From assembly GCA_028823415.1 (NCBI GenBank), contig JAPKBL010000022.1, positions 1 through 58,682 of the forward strand: a stretch of DNA of 58,682 nucleotides, given 5' to 3'. The stretch comes from Mariniblastus sp. GTDB taxonomy: Bacteria; Planctomycetota; Planctomycetia; Pirellulales; Pirellulaceae. Under the pieces are notes generated by a model. The model did not search any database. It was not told the origin of the DNA and saw only the letters and a list, made by a program, of their open reading frames with translations. Both the position numbers and the translations under genes were made by a program. Shown here piece after piece: positions 1-8,300 of the stretch; the first letter of the stretch is position 1, and each line of letters begins with the position of its first letter.

Positions 1-225
1 CCAAGTGACGGTAAGCCAAGTGACGATAAGCCAAGTGACGATAAGCCAAGTGACGATAAGCCAAGTGACGGTAAGCCAAGTGACGGTAAGCCAAGTGACG
101 GTAAGCCAAGTGACGGTAAGCCGAGTGACGGCAAGCCGAGTGACGGTAAGCCAAGTGACGGTAAGCCGAGTGACGGTAAGCCGAGTGACGGTAAGCCGAG
201 TGATGGTAAGCCAAGTAGCCAGTCT
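1..225 (+). repeat. 15-bp tandem repeat array encoding PSDGK
   Basis: Fourteen 15-bp units (consensus ccaagtgacggtaag) run from base 1 to 210 with changes at only a few positions, followed by a decayed fifteenth unit. The unit length keeps the frame, so the array codes for repeated Pro-Ser-Asp-Gly-Lys. It begins at the very first base, so its true length is unknown. Confidence 0.95.
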
Positions 226-1362
226 GAGCCGCCACAGCCGGGGCAAGAGGCACTCGATAAAGCGATTGACCATCAGAAAAAAGCGGAGGAAAAATTAGGA
301 ACCGGAAAGCCTGATGACGCCAAGACGGAAGAAGAGAAAGCGCTTGCCGAAATGAATCAAGCACTTAGTGAGATCAAAAAAGAAAAGCGCCGAATCGAGA
401 CGTTGCCGCCCGAAGCGCTCCAACAAATGGCGGAAGAACAGCGTCGCAATCGTGATAAGACGATGGATATTCTCGAAGAGATGAAGAAGGCTCCCAAGCC
501 GGAAGAGGAACCTGGCGAGCAAGGTGATTCTGGGAATCAGAGCCAGAAGCAACCTGGAGAGAGTAAAATGGACCAGGCGAGTGAATCGATGAAAAGTGCT
601 TCGGGTGACTTGGAAAATCAAGATCCAAAGGAAGCTCAGAAAAAACAAAAGCAAGCCGAGAAGAAGATGGAGGAAGCTCTGGAAGAGATTGAAGATCGGC
701 TGAAACAATTGCGTGAAGAAACTCGCCAGGAAAAACTTGCCCGCTTAGAGGCTCGATTCAAGGAAATGTATGACCGCCAAGTGATTGCAGGCGTGATGAC
801 AATTGAATTGGATGACAAGTTAACTAACTTGAAAAATCTCGGGCGGCGAGATCAGTTGCTAATGTTACGAATCTCAAATGAAGAGACCGAAATTAGCGAG
901 TTGAGCCAGCAGGCTTACGACTTGCTTCTAGAGGATGGCACAAGTATTGTATTTCCGGAAATTGTGCAAGAATTAAAAGTCGATCTTAACCGTGCTTCCG
1001 AGTTGTTAGCTTTAGAGCGCACCGGGCAACTGACTCAGTTATTGCAAAAAGAAATAGAATCGACGATTGCTGATTTAATCGACGCTCTGAAAGAAGCTCA
1101 AAATGAAGGCGGCGGCGGAGGTGGCGGCGGCGGAGGCGGCGGAGGAGGAGGTGACCAGCCTCTGTTAAAAAAATCGGCAGAATTAAAAGTGTTAAGGATT
1201 CAGCAGATGAGGCTCAACCGGCGGACAAAGAAAGTTGAGCAATTACGTGGACAAGAGGATTTGGAGAAGTTATTAGACCAAGAGGCGATCAGTGCGGCCC
1301 AATTACAGGCGAAATTACTGGAAATGACCGAACGAATCATGGAAAAAGAGAACGATCGGTGA
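1..1362 (+). CDS. Repeat-rich coiled-coil protein, 5' end missing
   Basis: Reading frame 1 is open from the first base to a TGA at 1360-1362, giving 453 visible codons; the start lies outside the window. It opens with 14 perfect or near-perfect PSDGK/PSDDK pentapeptides and a decayed 15th. A very charged Glu/Lys/Gln helical region follows (about residues 85-240), with heptad-like spacing that suggests a long coiled coil. A run of 16 glycines (about residues 370-385) precedes a last charged helical part. The codons just before 352 continue in frame, so the ATG at 352 is internal. I do not recognise a catalytic domain. Large coiled-coil proteins of this kind next to TPR proteins are familiar in planctomycetes, but a role here is inference. 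A rho-independent terminator follows at 1411. Confidence 0.8.
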   Translation, partial: PSDGKPSDDKPSDDKPSDDKPSDGKPSDGKPSDGKPSDGKPSDGKPSDGKPSDGKPSDGKPSDGKPSDGKPSSQSEPPQPGQEALDKAIDHQKKAEEKLGTGKPDDAKTEEEKALAEMNQALSEIKKEKRRIETLPPEALQQMAEEQRRNRDKTMDILEEMKKAPKPEEEPGEQGDSGNQSQKQPGESKMDQASESMKSASGDLENQDPKEAQKKQKQAEKKMEEALEEIEDRLKQLREETRQEKLARLEARFKEMYDRQVIAGVMTIELDDKLTNLKNLGRRDQLLMLRISNEETEISELSQQAYDLLLEDGTSIVFPEIVQELKVDLNRASELLALERTGQLTQLLQKEIESTIADLIDALKEAQNEGGGGGGGGGGGGGGGDQPLLKKSAELKVLRIQQMRLNRRTKKVEQLRGQEDLEKLLDQEAISAAQLQAKLLEMTERIMEKENDR

Positions 1363-1410
1363 TTACTGGGGTTCTAATAATAGGTAGAAAAACCGGTTTA
1401 AATCGCTGGG

Positions 1411-1442
1411 AAGCCGATTTTCATGGCCGAATCGGCTTTTTT
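1411..1442 (+). terminator. Rho-independent terminator after the coiled-coil gene
   Basis: A 9-bp perfect stem (1411-1419 with 1430-1438) closes a 10-nt loop, and six T residues run from 1437 to 1442. It sits 48 nt after the stop of the upstream gene and 103 nt before the next start, so it separates the two transcription units. Confidence 0.8.
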
Positions 1443-1545
1443 CGCGATTAAGGTGATGGTCTCGGTGGCCTTTTGTTGAATAATATGAGATAGATGGTAT
1501 TCGATATTGCGTACTGTCGCTTGCGAAATCAATGAGGTAATTGAA

Positions 1546-2349
1546 ATGAGAATTGGACGATTATTCCAAACCGCACTCGGTCTAATGGCGATGAGTGTCA
1601 TGTTCGTCGGAGTGACGGACTCGGCGAGTGCAAACGATCAGCATGCCGAAAAAGTCAAAGCATCTTTTTTAGCTCACATCAGTTCGCTGGCATCGGTTCC
1701 CGAGCCACAGAGAGCAGCCATTAAGAAAACCGTATCCGAGATGGATAGTGATTTTTCTGATGCACTCACTGAGTCGCTGATTCTGATGTACCCACAATAT
1801 GCGGATGCCATTGCAGCCTCGGACGTTAGTGGGAGTTTTCAGCAAGCCATTGAGCTGCTTGCTCCGTTACAACAGTCAAAGGACAAGTACTTGGCGGGGG
1901 ACGCAAGTTTTTACCTTGCAAGAACGCTCATGAACGAGGAGCGTTTTGAGGATGCCATGCCATGCCTGGAGAAACTCGTTGGTGATCTCAGTGGATTCAC
2001 CGTCCATCAGGGAAGCGCACAATATTATTTAGGAGTCGCACAAGCAGGGCTTCTAAAGAACCAAGAGGCCGTCGAATCGTTGATGCGGTTTCTACAATTT
2101 AACCCCAACGCTCCGGAGCGGCTTCGCGTCAGCGCGTGGCGGCAAGTCCAGCAGATTCAATCCATTCAGAAGGGTAAGCTCGATGACGTCTACCAGAGAA
2201 TGGATTACTCAAGGCGGCGTTTGGAATTGGTTGAGACGGACGAAGTGACACAGGATGAGCAAGACAAAATCGTCAGTATGCTGACGAAACTCATCAAGGA
2301 GGAAGAGAAAAAAGAGTGCAGTTCTAACTGTAAAAAAGGCGGTACCTGA
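1546..2349 (+). CDS. Secreted TPR protein, ended early by an in-frame TGA
   Basis: The ATG at 1546 is preceded by a GAGGT ribosome site (about 1533-1537) and begins a signal peptide ending near AxA at about residue 29, so I prefer it to the TTG at 1507. The mature part is helical with TPR-like pairs (about residues 95-210, with ASFYLARTLM and AQYYLGVAQA as helix signatures). A charged helix and a Cys-containing stretch (ECSSNC) precede the TGA at 2347-2349. The same frame then stays open for 88 more codons that look genuinely coding (see next entry). The protein is therefore either truncated by a nonsense change or sequence error, or the TGA is decoded. Neighbours suggest a periplasmic or membrane-associated assembly with the preceding coiled-coil protein. 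Confidence 0.8.
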   Translation: MRIGRLFQTALGLMAMSVMFVGVTDSASANDQHAEKVKASFLAHISSLASVPEPQRAAIKKTVSEMDSDFSDALTESLILMYPQYADAIAASDVSGSFQQAIELLAPLQQSKDKYLAGDASFYLARTLMNEERFEDAMPCLEKLVGDLSGFTVHQGSAQYYLGVAQAGLLKNQEAVESLMRFLQFNPNAPERLRVSAWRQVQQIQSIQKGKLDDVYQRMDYSRRRLELVETDEVTQDEQDKIVSMLTKLIKEEEKKECSSNCKKGGT

Positions 2350-2616
2350 GAGGCTAGTAAAAAAGCTTCTGGTCAGAAGCAAGCTCAGTCAAAGCCAAGT
2401 CAAAGCAAGAAAAGCCAAAAGGGTGGAACAAGTAGTAATCCCAATGGGCAAGTCGTTAAGAAATCCTACGACGATTCCCCCGCGAGTCCTTGGAGTCGGC
2501 TAAGAGATCGTAGTCGAGATCCTGCCAACAACGCTGTGAAAGAAAAACTGCCAGCGAGGTATCGCGACATAGTCGAAAGATATACCGAAGCGGCCAATGG
2601 CGAAAGTGAAAAGTAA
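2350..2616 (+). pseudogene. In-frame continuation of the TPR gene after TGA
   Basis: Directly after the TGA, frame 1 runs on for 88 codons to a TAA at 2614-2616. The first third is a Lys/Ser/Gln linker and the last third is an ordered-looking segment containing SPWSRLRDRSRD and LPARYRDIVERY. The latter resembles tails common in planctomycete TPR and coiled-coil proteins (from memory). There is no good separate start codon or ribosome site, and a terminator follows 28 nt later, so this is the natural 3' end of the same gene. A single CGA-to-TGA or TGG-to-TGA change would explain the break. Confidence 0.65.
2365..2380 (+). other. Small hairpin with GGTC loop just after the TGA
   Basis: GCTTCT (2365-2370) and AGAAGC (2375-2380) pair perfectly around a GGTC tetraloop. 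The loop starts 22 nt after the TGA. This placement and a G-starting loop match the general layout of bacterial SECIS elements, where E. coli fdhF carries GGUCU in the loop. A chance hairpin in a Lys/Ser/Gln linker is equally possible. Confidence 0.35.
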
Positions 2617-2644
2617 GATTCAGTTCAACTAGCTTGGAGAAATA

Positions 2645-2677
2645 CGGCACTGCCCCGAGTGGGGAGTGCCGTTTTTT
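2645..2677 (+). terminator. Rho-independent terminator after the TPR gene
   Basis: CGGCACT plus CCCC (2645-2656, one bulged G) pairs with GGGG plus AGTGCCG (2661-2671) around a GAGT loop, followed by six T residues. It lies 28 nt after the TAA at 2616. This supports 2616, not 2349, as the original gene end, and argues against starting the next gene at the GTG of 2659. Confidence 0.85.
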
Positions 2678-2736
2678 GTTGCTTGTTCGGCTCGTGCTCT
2701 CAAGACATTGAACCCGTTGTGAGATACAATAGAAAC

Positions 2737-4038
2737 ATGATTTTCCAATTGCTTCAGAATGATATTTATGGCTGGCGGTTACGAGCCAGCATATTAATGG
2801 TTTGGGGATCAATGCTCGGCAGTTTTTGCCATGGCGAATGTTTTTCGTCAGACTCCTGTCGTTCTAATCTGCTATTCTCCGCCGGTGAACCTTCCACGCA
2901 GGAGGATGGACTGGGATTGGTCTCGATGGAATTGATTAATGGGAAAACAATTGAGTCCTCGATAAAGACCGTCGGGGTCGGAGGGTTGGTTAGCGGAGAC
3001 GCAACGCCTCCGGAGTTGAATATTCGCCAGGTGCTCTCGATAAAAACGGCACGCAAATTTGTCTCCAATTCCCGCGAAAAGATGAGATTAGAATTTGTGG
3101 GTGGGGGAGACCTGTGGATAGATTCTGTGTCCATGTCAGACGAAAAAATTAAGTCGGTTTCGTCGCTGGGTTCGCGTGAATTTCCGCTTGAATTATTGCG
3201 TGCGATTGTGTGGTCGACTTCGCCGCTGATAGATCGCAAAATAAAGGCGCCTTCCGCAGATCTTGATACGGTTGTCGTGAATGCTTCGTCGGGCGAGCGA
3301 ATGGTCGAGGGCATCTTGGAATCGGTTGATCTCGAATTCGTCCGAATCAAATACAAGGGCGAATCAAAAAAAATCAGTCTTAGTAAAGTTAAAGCAATCA
3401 TCACAGCCGACTTAGGTTTGGAGAAACCCAAAGGCCCTGTAGCGACGATTCAGCTCATCGATCGCTCCCAGATTAGAGGCGAAATTCGCAACTTGGAAGA
3501 TGGGGTTTTGGAGGTTGGCATTACTTCCGAGAATTTCATTCGAGTCCCAGCCGGGATCGTTGTTGCGATTGCCATTAAGTCCGATCGATTAAGGTACCTG
3601 TCTGATCAAGACCCCATTGAAGTGCAAGAGAAATCCATTTTTGCTCTTCAGCGACACTGGAAAAAGAACCTGAGTGTCGCGGGTAACCCGCTCGAAATTC
3701 GACTTAAGGATTCTGAAGAAATCAGATCGTTCAAAAAAGGGGTTGGAATGCAGGCTTCGTCGAGGCTCGTTTTTGCTAATGACGGAGGGTTTGACCGGTT
3801 CTCTGCGGTCGCGGGGATCGCCGCCGAAACCAAGGGGCGAGGTGATTGTCAAATGATCGTTCGCGGTGACGGAATCGAACTTTGGTCTGAGCGGGTGACC
3901 GGGGAGGGAGGGCCTCTGGAAATTGACGTGGATATTGAAGGAATCAGAGAAGTGGTGTTGGTGGTATCACCGGGGGCTGAATTCGATCTTGGAGATCACG
4001 CGAATTGGGGTGAAGCTCGATTCCTAAAAACGAAATAA
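2737..4038 (+). CDS. Secreted protein with C-terminal NPCBM-like domain
   Basis: The start is set at the ATG of 2737, because an upstream in-frame GTG lies inside a terminator. The first 35 residues contain a hydrophobic signal segment. The middle carries two or three beta-rich repeats of the form 'change on ligand then I-G-E-I', such as TIQLIDRSQIRGEI, seen in many planctomycete secreted proteins. The last 120 residues, with RLVFANDGGFDRFSAVAG and GGPLEIDVDIEGIREVVLVV, fit the NPCBM family of putative carbohydrate-binding modules. There is no catalytic motif. Placed 89 nt before three HtrA-like genes on the same strand, it may supply a glycan-binding partner in the periplasm. That role is inference; the domain call is fairly firm. 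Confidence 0.75.
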   Translation: MIFQLLQNDIYGWRLRASILMVWGSMLGSFCHGECFSSDSCRSNLLFSAGEPSTQEDGLGLVSMELINGKTIESSIKTVGVGGLVSGDATPPELNIRQVLSIKTARKFVSNSREKMRLEFVGGGDLWIDSVSMSDEKIKSVSSLGSREFPLELLRAIVWSTSPLIDRKIKAPSADLDTVVVNASSGERMVEGILESVDLEFVRIKYKGESKKISLSKVKAIITADLGLEKPKGPVATIQLIDRSQIRGEIRNLEDGVLEVGITSENFIRVPAGIVVAIAIKSDRLRYLSDQDPIEVQEKSIFALQRHWKKNLSVAGNPLEIRLKDSEEIRSFKKGVGMQASSRLVFANDGGFDRFSAVAGIAAETKGRGDCQMIVRGDGIELWSERVTGEGGPLEIDVDIEGIREVVLVVSPGAEFDLGDHANWGEARFLKTK

Positions 4039-4127
4039 AGAGATTGGCTTCGTAGTCTGATTGTTTCGAGGACCCATTCATCGAGTTTGGATGAAATTAG
4101 AAAGTGGCTTAACAGATAAGTGACAGT

Positions 4128-5963
4128 ATGATCAAACAGCATATTGGGATGCGTTTTATTTTTCCTTGGCTTGTGTACATTCTTATCTCTCCCTGCTGCC
4201 CTCTCGCTGCTGATGACGATTTAAGTTTGCAAGACCGGCAACGCGTAGCTGCGATTGAGCGTTATCGGATCAACGCAATCAATCGAGTGATTCAAAGTGT
4301 CGTTGCCATTTACGACGAAGATCGACAGGGCGGCGGTTCGGGTGTGATCATCGACCCCAGCGGGATCGTTTTAACCAACCACCATGTCATCATGGGCGCC
4401 GGCATCAAAGGGTGGGGAGGCCTGGCCGACGGCAAGTTGTATCGATGGAAATTAATCGGTACGGATCCAGGGGGTGATCTTGCGATCATTCAACTTGAGG
4501 GCAAGGAAGTTTTTCCCGCGACTCGATTAGGGAATTCGGACGAAGTCAAAGTCGGCGATTGGGCTTTGGCGATGGGGAATCCATTCATTCTGACCGAGGA
4601 TCAAGTACCTACGGTAACTCTTGGAATCGTGAGCGGGGTCAAGCGCTATCAACCGGGTTCGGGGCAGAACCAATTAGTTTACGGTAACTGCATTCAGGTG
4701 GACTCGTCGATTAATCCTGGGAACTCGGGCGGCCCATTGTTCAATTTCAAAGGCGAGGTGATTGGGATTAATGGTCGAGGGAGTTTTAAAGAGCGTGGCC
4801 GGGTGAATGTTGGCCTGGGTTATGCTATTTCAGCGAATCAAATTAAGAATTTTATTCCCGATTTATTAGCGACAAAATTAGTCGAGCACGCGACGTTGGA
4901 TGCGAGTTTTTCCGATCGCGGTGGGAAAGTGGTTTGCTCTCAATTGAATCGAGATGCTCCGGTAGCGTCGGCAGGTCTCGATCTCGGAGATGAGTTGCTA
5001 GAGTTCGAAGGAGAAAAGATAAAAAACGCAAATCAGTTTACGAATTTAATCTGCACGTTACCTGAGGATTGGCCCACCGAGCTTTTAATTCGCAAGCAAG
5101 ACGGCATGGAACATCGAGTCGTCGTTCGAACCTTCGGGCTTCCCTATGCCAAGCCTCGCGTACGGGGTGGTCAGAGTGGAAAAGACGAAAAGGATCCCGC
5201 AAAAAAGAAGCAATTAGAACGTCAGCGCCAGATGATCGCTTTGTTGTCGGCGACCCCCGGTGACGTGCGGAATCCGAAAATAAATCGAGGTTATGCTCAA
5301 CGAATTCTTGATGGCTGGAAAAAAAACATTCGTGATGATTCGTCAGTAGGAGTCGCAAAATTGGCGGGTAAAATTCTAGAGAACGGTAAAGAGCGAGGGA
5401 CGCAAGAAACATGGCTGGCGTCTGATGGTCGAATCCGTGTCAATCATGTAATGGACAATAAACGAGTTGTCTATCAGTACGATGGCGATTCTTTTTGGGC
5501 GACCGAGTCCGGGAAAACGACCGAGCTATCTTTGCGGGAAGCCCAGTCTCGGTGGGTGTTTAATCAGGCACTGATGATGGGCTCTGTATTTCGGCAACAA
5601 CCATTAGAGTTGTTTGGAACGGTAATCATAGACGGGAGCGATAAAGCGTTGGGTGAAAACGCGTATCGTTTCAAAGTCGATTCGTCCGAGGGTGGCACGG
5701 TCTACTGCTGGTTTTCGATGTATGATCAAGATGGGATGCCAGAGGTCAATTTGGTGAAATCATCGATGGAAAGAGACTGCCTGAATAAGGGTGGTTCGAC
5801 TTTTTCTTCGTGGACGCCGGTCGGGCCGGTGCGGCTTCCGCTTAAGCGACAAAGGGTCTTGGGCCTTGAGGAAAGTGTCAAGCTACAAGTGGTCGACGCG
5901 GACGCGGAGTGGCTGGAGGATGTCGGCGATGAAGTTTTTCTCACGAACGTTAAGAAGAAATGA
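4128..5963 (+). CDS. HtrA/DegP-like serine protease with PDZ and extra C-terminal domain
   Basis: A signal peptide (about residues 1-28) is followed by a trypsin-like S1C protease domain with the whole triad visible: His86 in TNHHVI, Asp117 in GGDLAII and Ser200 in NPGNSGGPL. One PDZ domain follows (about 255-345). Beyond it lie about 270 residues not typical of DegP: a Lys-rich linker, then a beta-rich segment (about 430-600) that I cannot assign. At 611 residues it is longer than E. coli DegP. It is predicted to act as a periplasmic quality-control protease. The two following genes are paralogues with broken triads, so this one is probably the only active member of the trio. Confidence 0.88.
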   Translation: MIKQHIGMRFIFPWLVYILISPCCPLAADDDLSLQDRQRVAAIERYRINAINRVIQSVVAIYDEDRQGGGSGVIIDPSGIVLTNHHVIMGAGIKGWGGLADGKLYRWKLIGTDPGGDLAIIQLEGKEVFPATRLGNSDEVKVGDWALAMGNPFILTEDQVPTVTLGIVSGVKRYQPGSGQNQLVYGNCIQVDSSINPGNSGGPLFNFKGEVIGINGRGSFKERGRVNVGLGYAISANQIKNFIPDLLATKLVEHATLDASFSDRGGKVVCSQLNRDAPVASAGLDLGDELLEFEGEKIKNANQFTNLICTLPEDWPTELLIRKQDGMEHRVVVRTFGLPYAKPRVRGGQSGKDEKDPAKKKQLERQRQMIALLSATPGDVRNPKINRGYAQRILDGWKKNIRDDSSVGVAKLAGKILENGKERGTQETWLASDGRIRVNHVMDNKRVVYQYDGDSFWATESGKTTELSLREAQSRWVFNQALMMGSVFRQQPLELFGTVIIDGSDKALGENAYRFKVDSSEGGTVYCWFSMYDQDGMPEVNLVKSSMERDCLNKGGSTFSSWTPVGPVRLPLKRQRVLGLEESVKLQVVDADAEWLEDVGDEVFLTNVKKK

Positions 5964-6017
5964 GTGCGACATTGCATTTGAAGTTGGTTGCGTCGTCTGT
6001 TTTGAGGGGTATCTAAA

Positions 6018-7037
6018 TTGAACAATAAATTCGGTTGGCGGTTGGCGTTGCTGGTGGGCTTCGTTGTGCTCATTGGCGGCAATCGAATTGTCTCGGCACA
6101 ACTGAAATCTCAACCGAGTTTTATTGATCAAGCGATCGCGAACTCACAGCCAAAAATGGCGAAAGTGTTTGGTGCTTCGGCCGGAAAAGTTGAGGGGTTC
6201 GCGACTGGAATCATTGTCTCAAAAGACGGGCTTATTCTTTCATCGCAAGGTGTTTTTCTCGATGGAAGGCAAGTCAAAGTGGTTTTGTCCGATGGAGCGG
6301 AATATGTCGCAACGATTCTGAAACGTGATCGAGAGACTCAGCTGTCGTTGCTTAAAATCCAGGCTGAGACTCCTGATTTCTTTGAGCTCTCCGAAAAGTC
6401 TGTCGGCCAAAAAGGCGATTGGGTTATTGCGTTGAGCAATGCATTCAAAGTGGCCGACAAAGACGAACCTGTCTCGGCAATGCTGGGAGTGATTTCATTA
6501 CGGACAACGATGGAGGCGAGGCTGACCAAACGCGATGTGGCTTATCGCGGGGAGCTGGTTTTAATCGATGCGATCACAAGTAACCCCGGGGCCTCTGGCG
6601 GTGCGGTAGTAACTCCTTACGGCCAGCTCGTTGGAATCGTCGGGAAAATTATTAACAGTTCGGAGACGAATACACGTCTAAATTATGCGGTGCCCAATTC
6701 AGTGCTTTATGAATTTGTCGCGGGGACGGCGAGTGTGACCGGTGAAACTCAGCCTTTGACGGAAAAGCAGGATGTTGATTTTGGAGTTGTCTTATTCAAG
6801 CTCGGTGGTCGGAACAATCCTGCTTATATCGATCGAGTCGTTCGCGGGTCGCCCGCTGCCAAAGCAAAGTTAAAAAGTGATGACATGATCGTATCGATTG
6901 CGGGTGAAAAAATTGGCAATTTAAAAGACTACGCTGAAGCGCTTAAATCTTTGCGGCCAGAAGAAGAAGTGTTGATGATTGTTAAACGTGGAGTTGAAAT
7001 GGTTCGTGTTAGAATTACTCCACGCTTGAAGAAGTGA
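6018..7037 (+). CDS. HtrA-like protein lacking catalytic His and Asp
   Basis: The start is a TTG with a strong GAGGGG site 7-14 nt upstream, opening a signal peptide ending near VSAQ (residue 28). The S1C fold is recognisable (GIIVSKDGLIL and NPGASGGAV), and Ser193 is kept. The position of the catalytic His is Gly78 and that of the Asp is Gln108. A C-terminal PDZ domain (about residues 250-335) is intact. Without His and Asp it should not cleave by the usual mechanism. It is likely a binding or regulatory paralogue of the upstream protease, 54 nt away, perhaps in mixed oligomers (inference). Confidence 0.85.
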   Translation: MNNKFGWRLALLVGFVVLIGGNRIVSAQLKSQPSFIDQAIANSQPKMAKVFGASAGKVEGFATGIIVSKDGLILSSQGVFLDGRQVKVVLSDGAEYVATILKRDRETQLSLLKIQAETPDFFELSEKSVGQKGDWVIALSNAFKVADKDEPVSAMLGVISLRTTMEARLTKRDVAYRGELVLIDAITSNPGASGGAVVTPYGQLVGIVGKIINSSETNTRLNYAVPNSVLYEFVAGTASVTGETQPLTEKQDVDFGVVLFKLGGRNNPAYIDRVVRGSPAAKAKLKSDDMIVSIAGEKIGNLKDYAEALKSLRPEEEVLMIVKRGVEMVRVRITPRLKK

Positions 7038-7136
7038 CCTGATGTATTCGAGATTGTTTCAACAAATCAATCAAGAGATTGGCTAACAAGCAGAGCGTTG
7101 GTTGCCCGGCGAGCTTGTTAGATGGAGTAGATGTAC

Positions 7137-8270
7137 ATGACTAATAAATTTCGGTGTTTTTTGCTTTGTTGCTTGGCCGGTCTGCTGGTCACTCCGGTGG
7201 GATTCGTGGTTGCTCAAACCGGGGTAGAAAAGTCGGGGATTGACGCAAGCGACGCGGAGGTCTCCGGGCTTTCCGCAGCGGAGTTGATGGAGGCAATGTC
7301 GCTTACTTCAAAAGCGTTTCGTAACGCTGCAACTCGAGTGGCGCCTTCATTGGTTACAATCGAGTCGTACGGTGGCGTCTCGGCAGTGCAAGGAAGGATT
7401 GGAGGGATTCGCAAGCAGGGAGAGGGGAACACGACTGGGATTGTAATCTCCTCCGACGGGTTCATTCTCACGAGCACCTTTAATTTCATTCAAAGACCCC
7501 CGGTGATCTCGGTCATTTTGAGCAGCGGTGAACGGCATTTTGCCAAGCTCGTTGGCCGCGATGATACGCGAAAAATTTGTCTCTTGAAAATTGATGGTCT
7601 GACTGATCTACCGATTCCGGAGATGGTTGATGAGTCCAAGATCAAGGTTGGTCAGTGGGCTATTTCGCTAGGCGTTGGTTATGGCGATACCAGTCCTGCG
7701 ATGTCCACGGGCATCATTAGTGCAAAAAACAGAATCGGTGGCCGAGCGATTCAAACGGACGCCAATATTAGCCCTGCAAATTATGGAGGGCCATTGGTTG
7801 ATATCGAGGGCCGCGTGCTTGGGATTTGTGTTCCAATGAATCCTCAATCTCAAGCCGTTGGGGCGGGGGTGGAATGGTATGACTCGGGAATCGGTTTTGC
7901 GATACCACTGGCCAACGCGGCTAAGTTATTGGATCGTTTAAAAGCAGGGGAATATATTCGACCTGCGTTTATTGGTATCCAGTCTGGCCCCAATCCACTC
8001 GGCGATGGAATTCTTGTCAATAAAGTCAATCCTGACTCACCGGCAAGTCGAGTGGGGTTGGAGACAGGAGACATTCTTCTGAGTATCAATGACAATCCAG
8101 TCAACGATATGCTGCGTTTGAAACAACTGATCAATCGGTTTGAGGCAGGCGAGACGATTCGAATGACCGTCAAGCGAAAATCGAGCGGAGACGATGAGAA
8201 TCTTGAACTCCCTCTCGATCACCCTCCTATGAATTCAAAGGAACCGCTCGCGCTTCCGAAAATCAGATAG
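7137..8270 (+). CDS. HtrA-like protein lacking the whole catalytic triad
   Basis: ATG 7137 is preferred over ATG 7131 because GGAG at 7124-7127 then sits 9 nt away. A signal peptide precedes an S1C-type fold. Aligning by eye to the first paralogue (numbering from 7137), the His is Phe115, the Asp is Lys146 and the Ser is Tyr216 (SPANYGGPL), while the surrounding glycines are kept. The C-terminal PDZ domain (about residues 275-360, with SPASRVGLETGDIL) looks functional. This is a predicted pseudoprotease, retained as an intact open frame, so probably useful as a peptide-binding protein. The gene ends 30 nt from a convergent gene. Confidence 0.85.
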   Translation: MTNKFRCFLLCCLAGLLVTPVGFVVAQTGVEKSGIDASDAEVSGLSAAELMEAMSLTSKAFRNAATRVAPSLVTIESYGGVSAVQGRIGGIRKQGEGNTTGIVISSDGFILTSTFNFIQRPPVISVILSSGERHFAKLVGRDDTRKICLLKIDGLTDLPIPEMVDESKIKVGQWAISLGVGYGDTSPAMSTGIISAKNRIGGRAIQTDANISPANYGGPLVDIEGRVLGICVPMNPQSQAVGAGVEWYDSGIGFAIPLANAAKLLDRLKAGEYIRPAFIGIQSGPNPLGDGILVNKVNPDSPASRVGLETGDILLSINDNPVNDMLRLKQLINRFEAGETIRMTVKRKSSGDDENLELPLDHPPMNSKEPLALPKIR

Positions 8271-8300
8271 GTAATTTGCGAGGCATACCAGTCGTTGGGC

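Noticed and set aside
5-298. Open frame of VTVSQ-type repeats
   Set aside because: It is the frame-shifted reading of the 15-bp array; the PSDGK frame continues into the real coiled-coil gene.
295-708. 137-residue minus-strand frame
   Set aside because: It lies opposite the charged coiled-coil region; its hydrophobic, Leu/Phe-rich product is what reverse-complemented Glu/Lys codons give.
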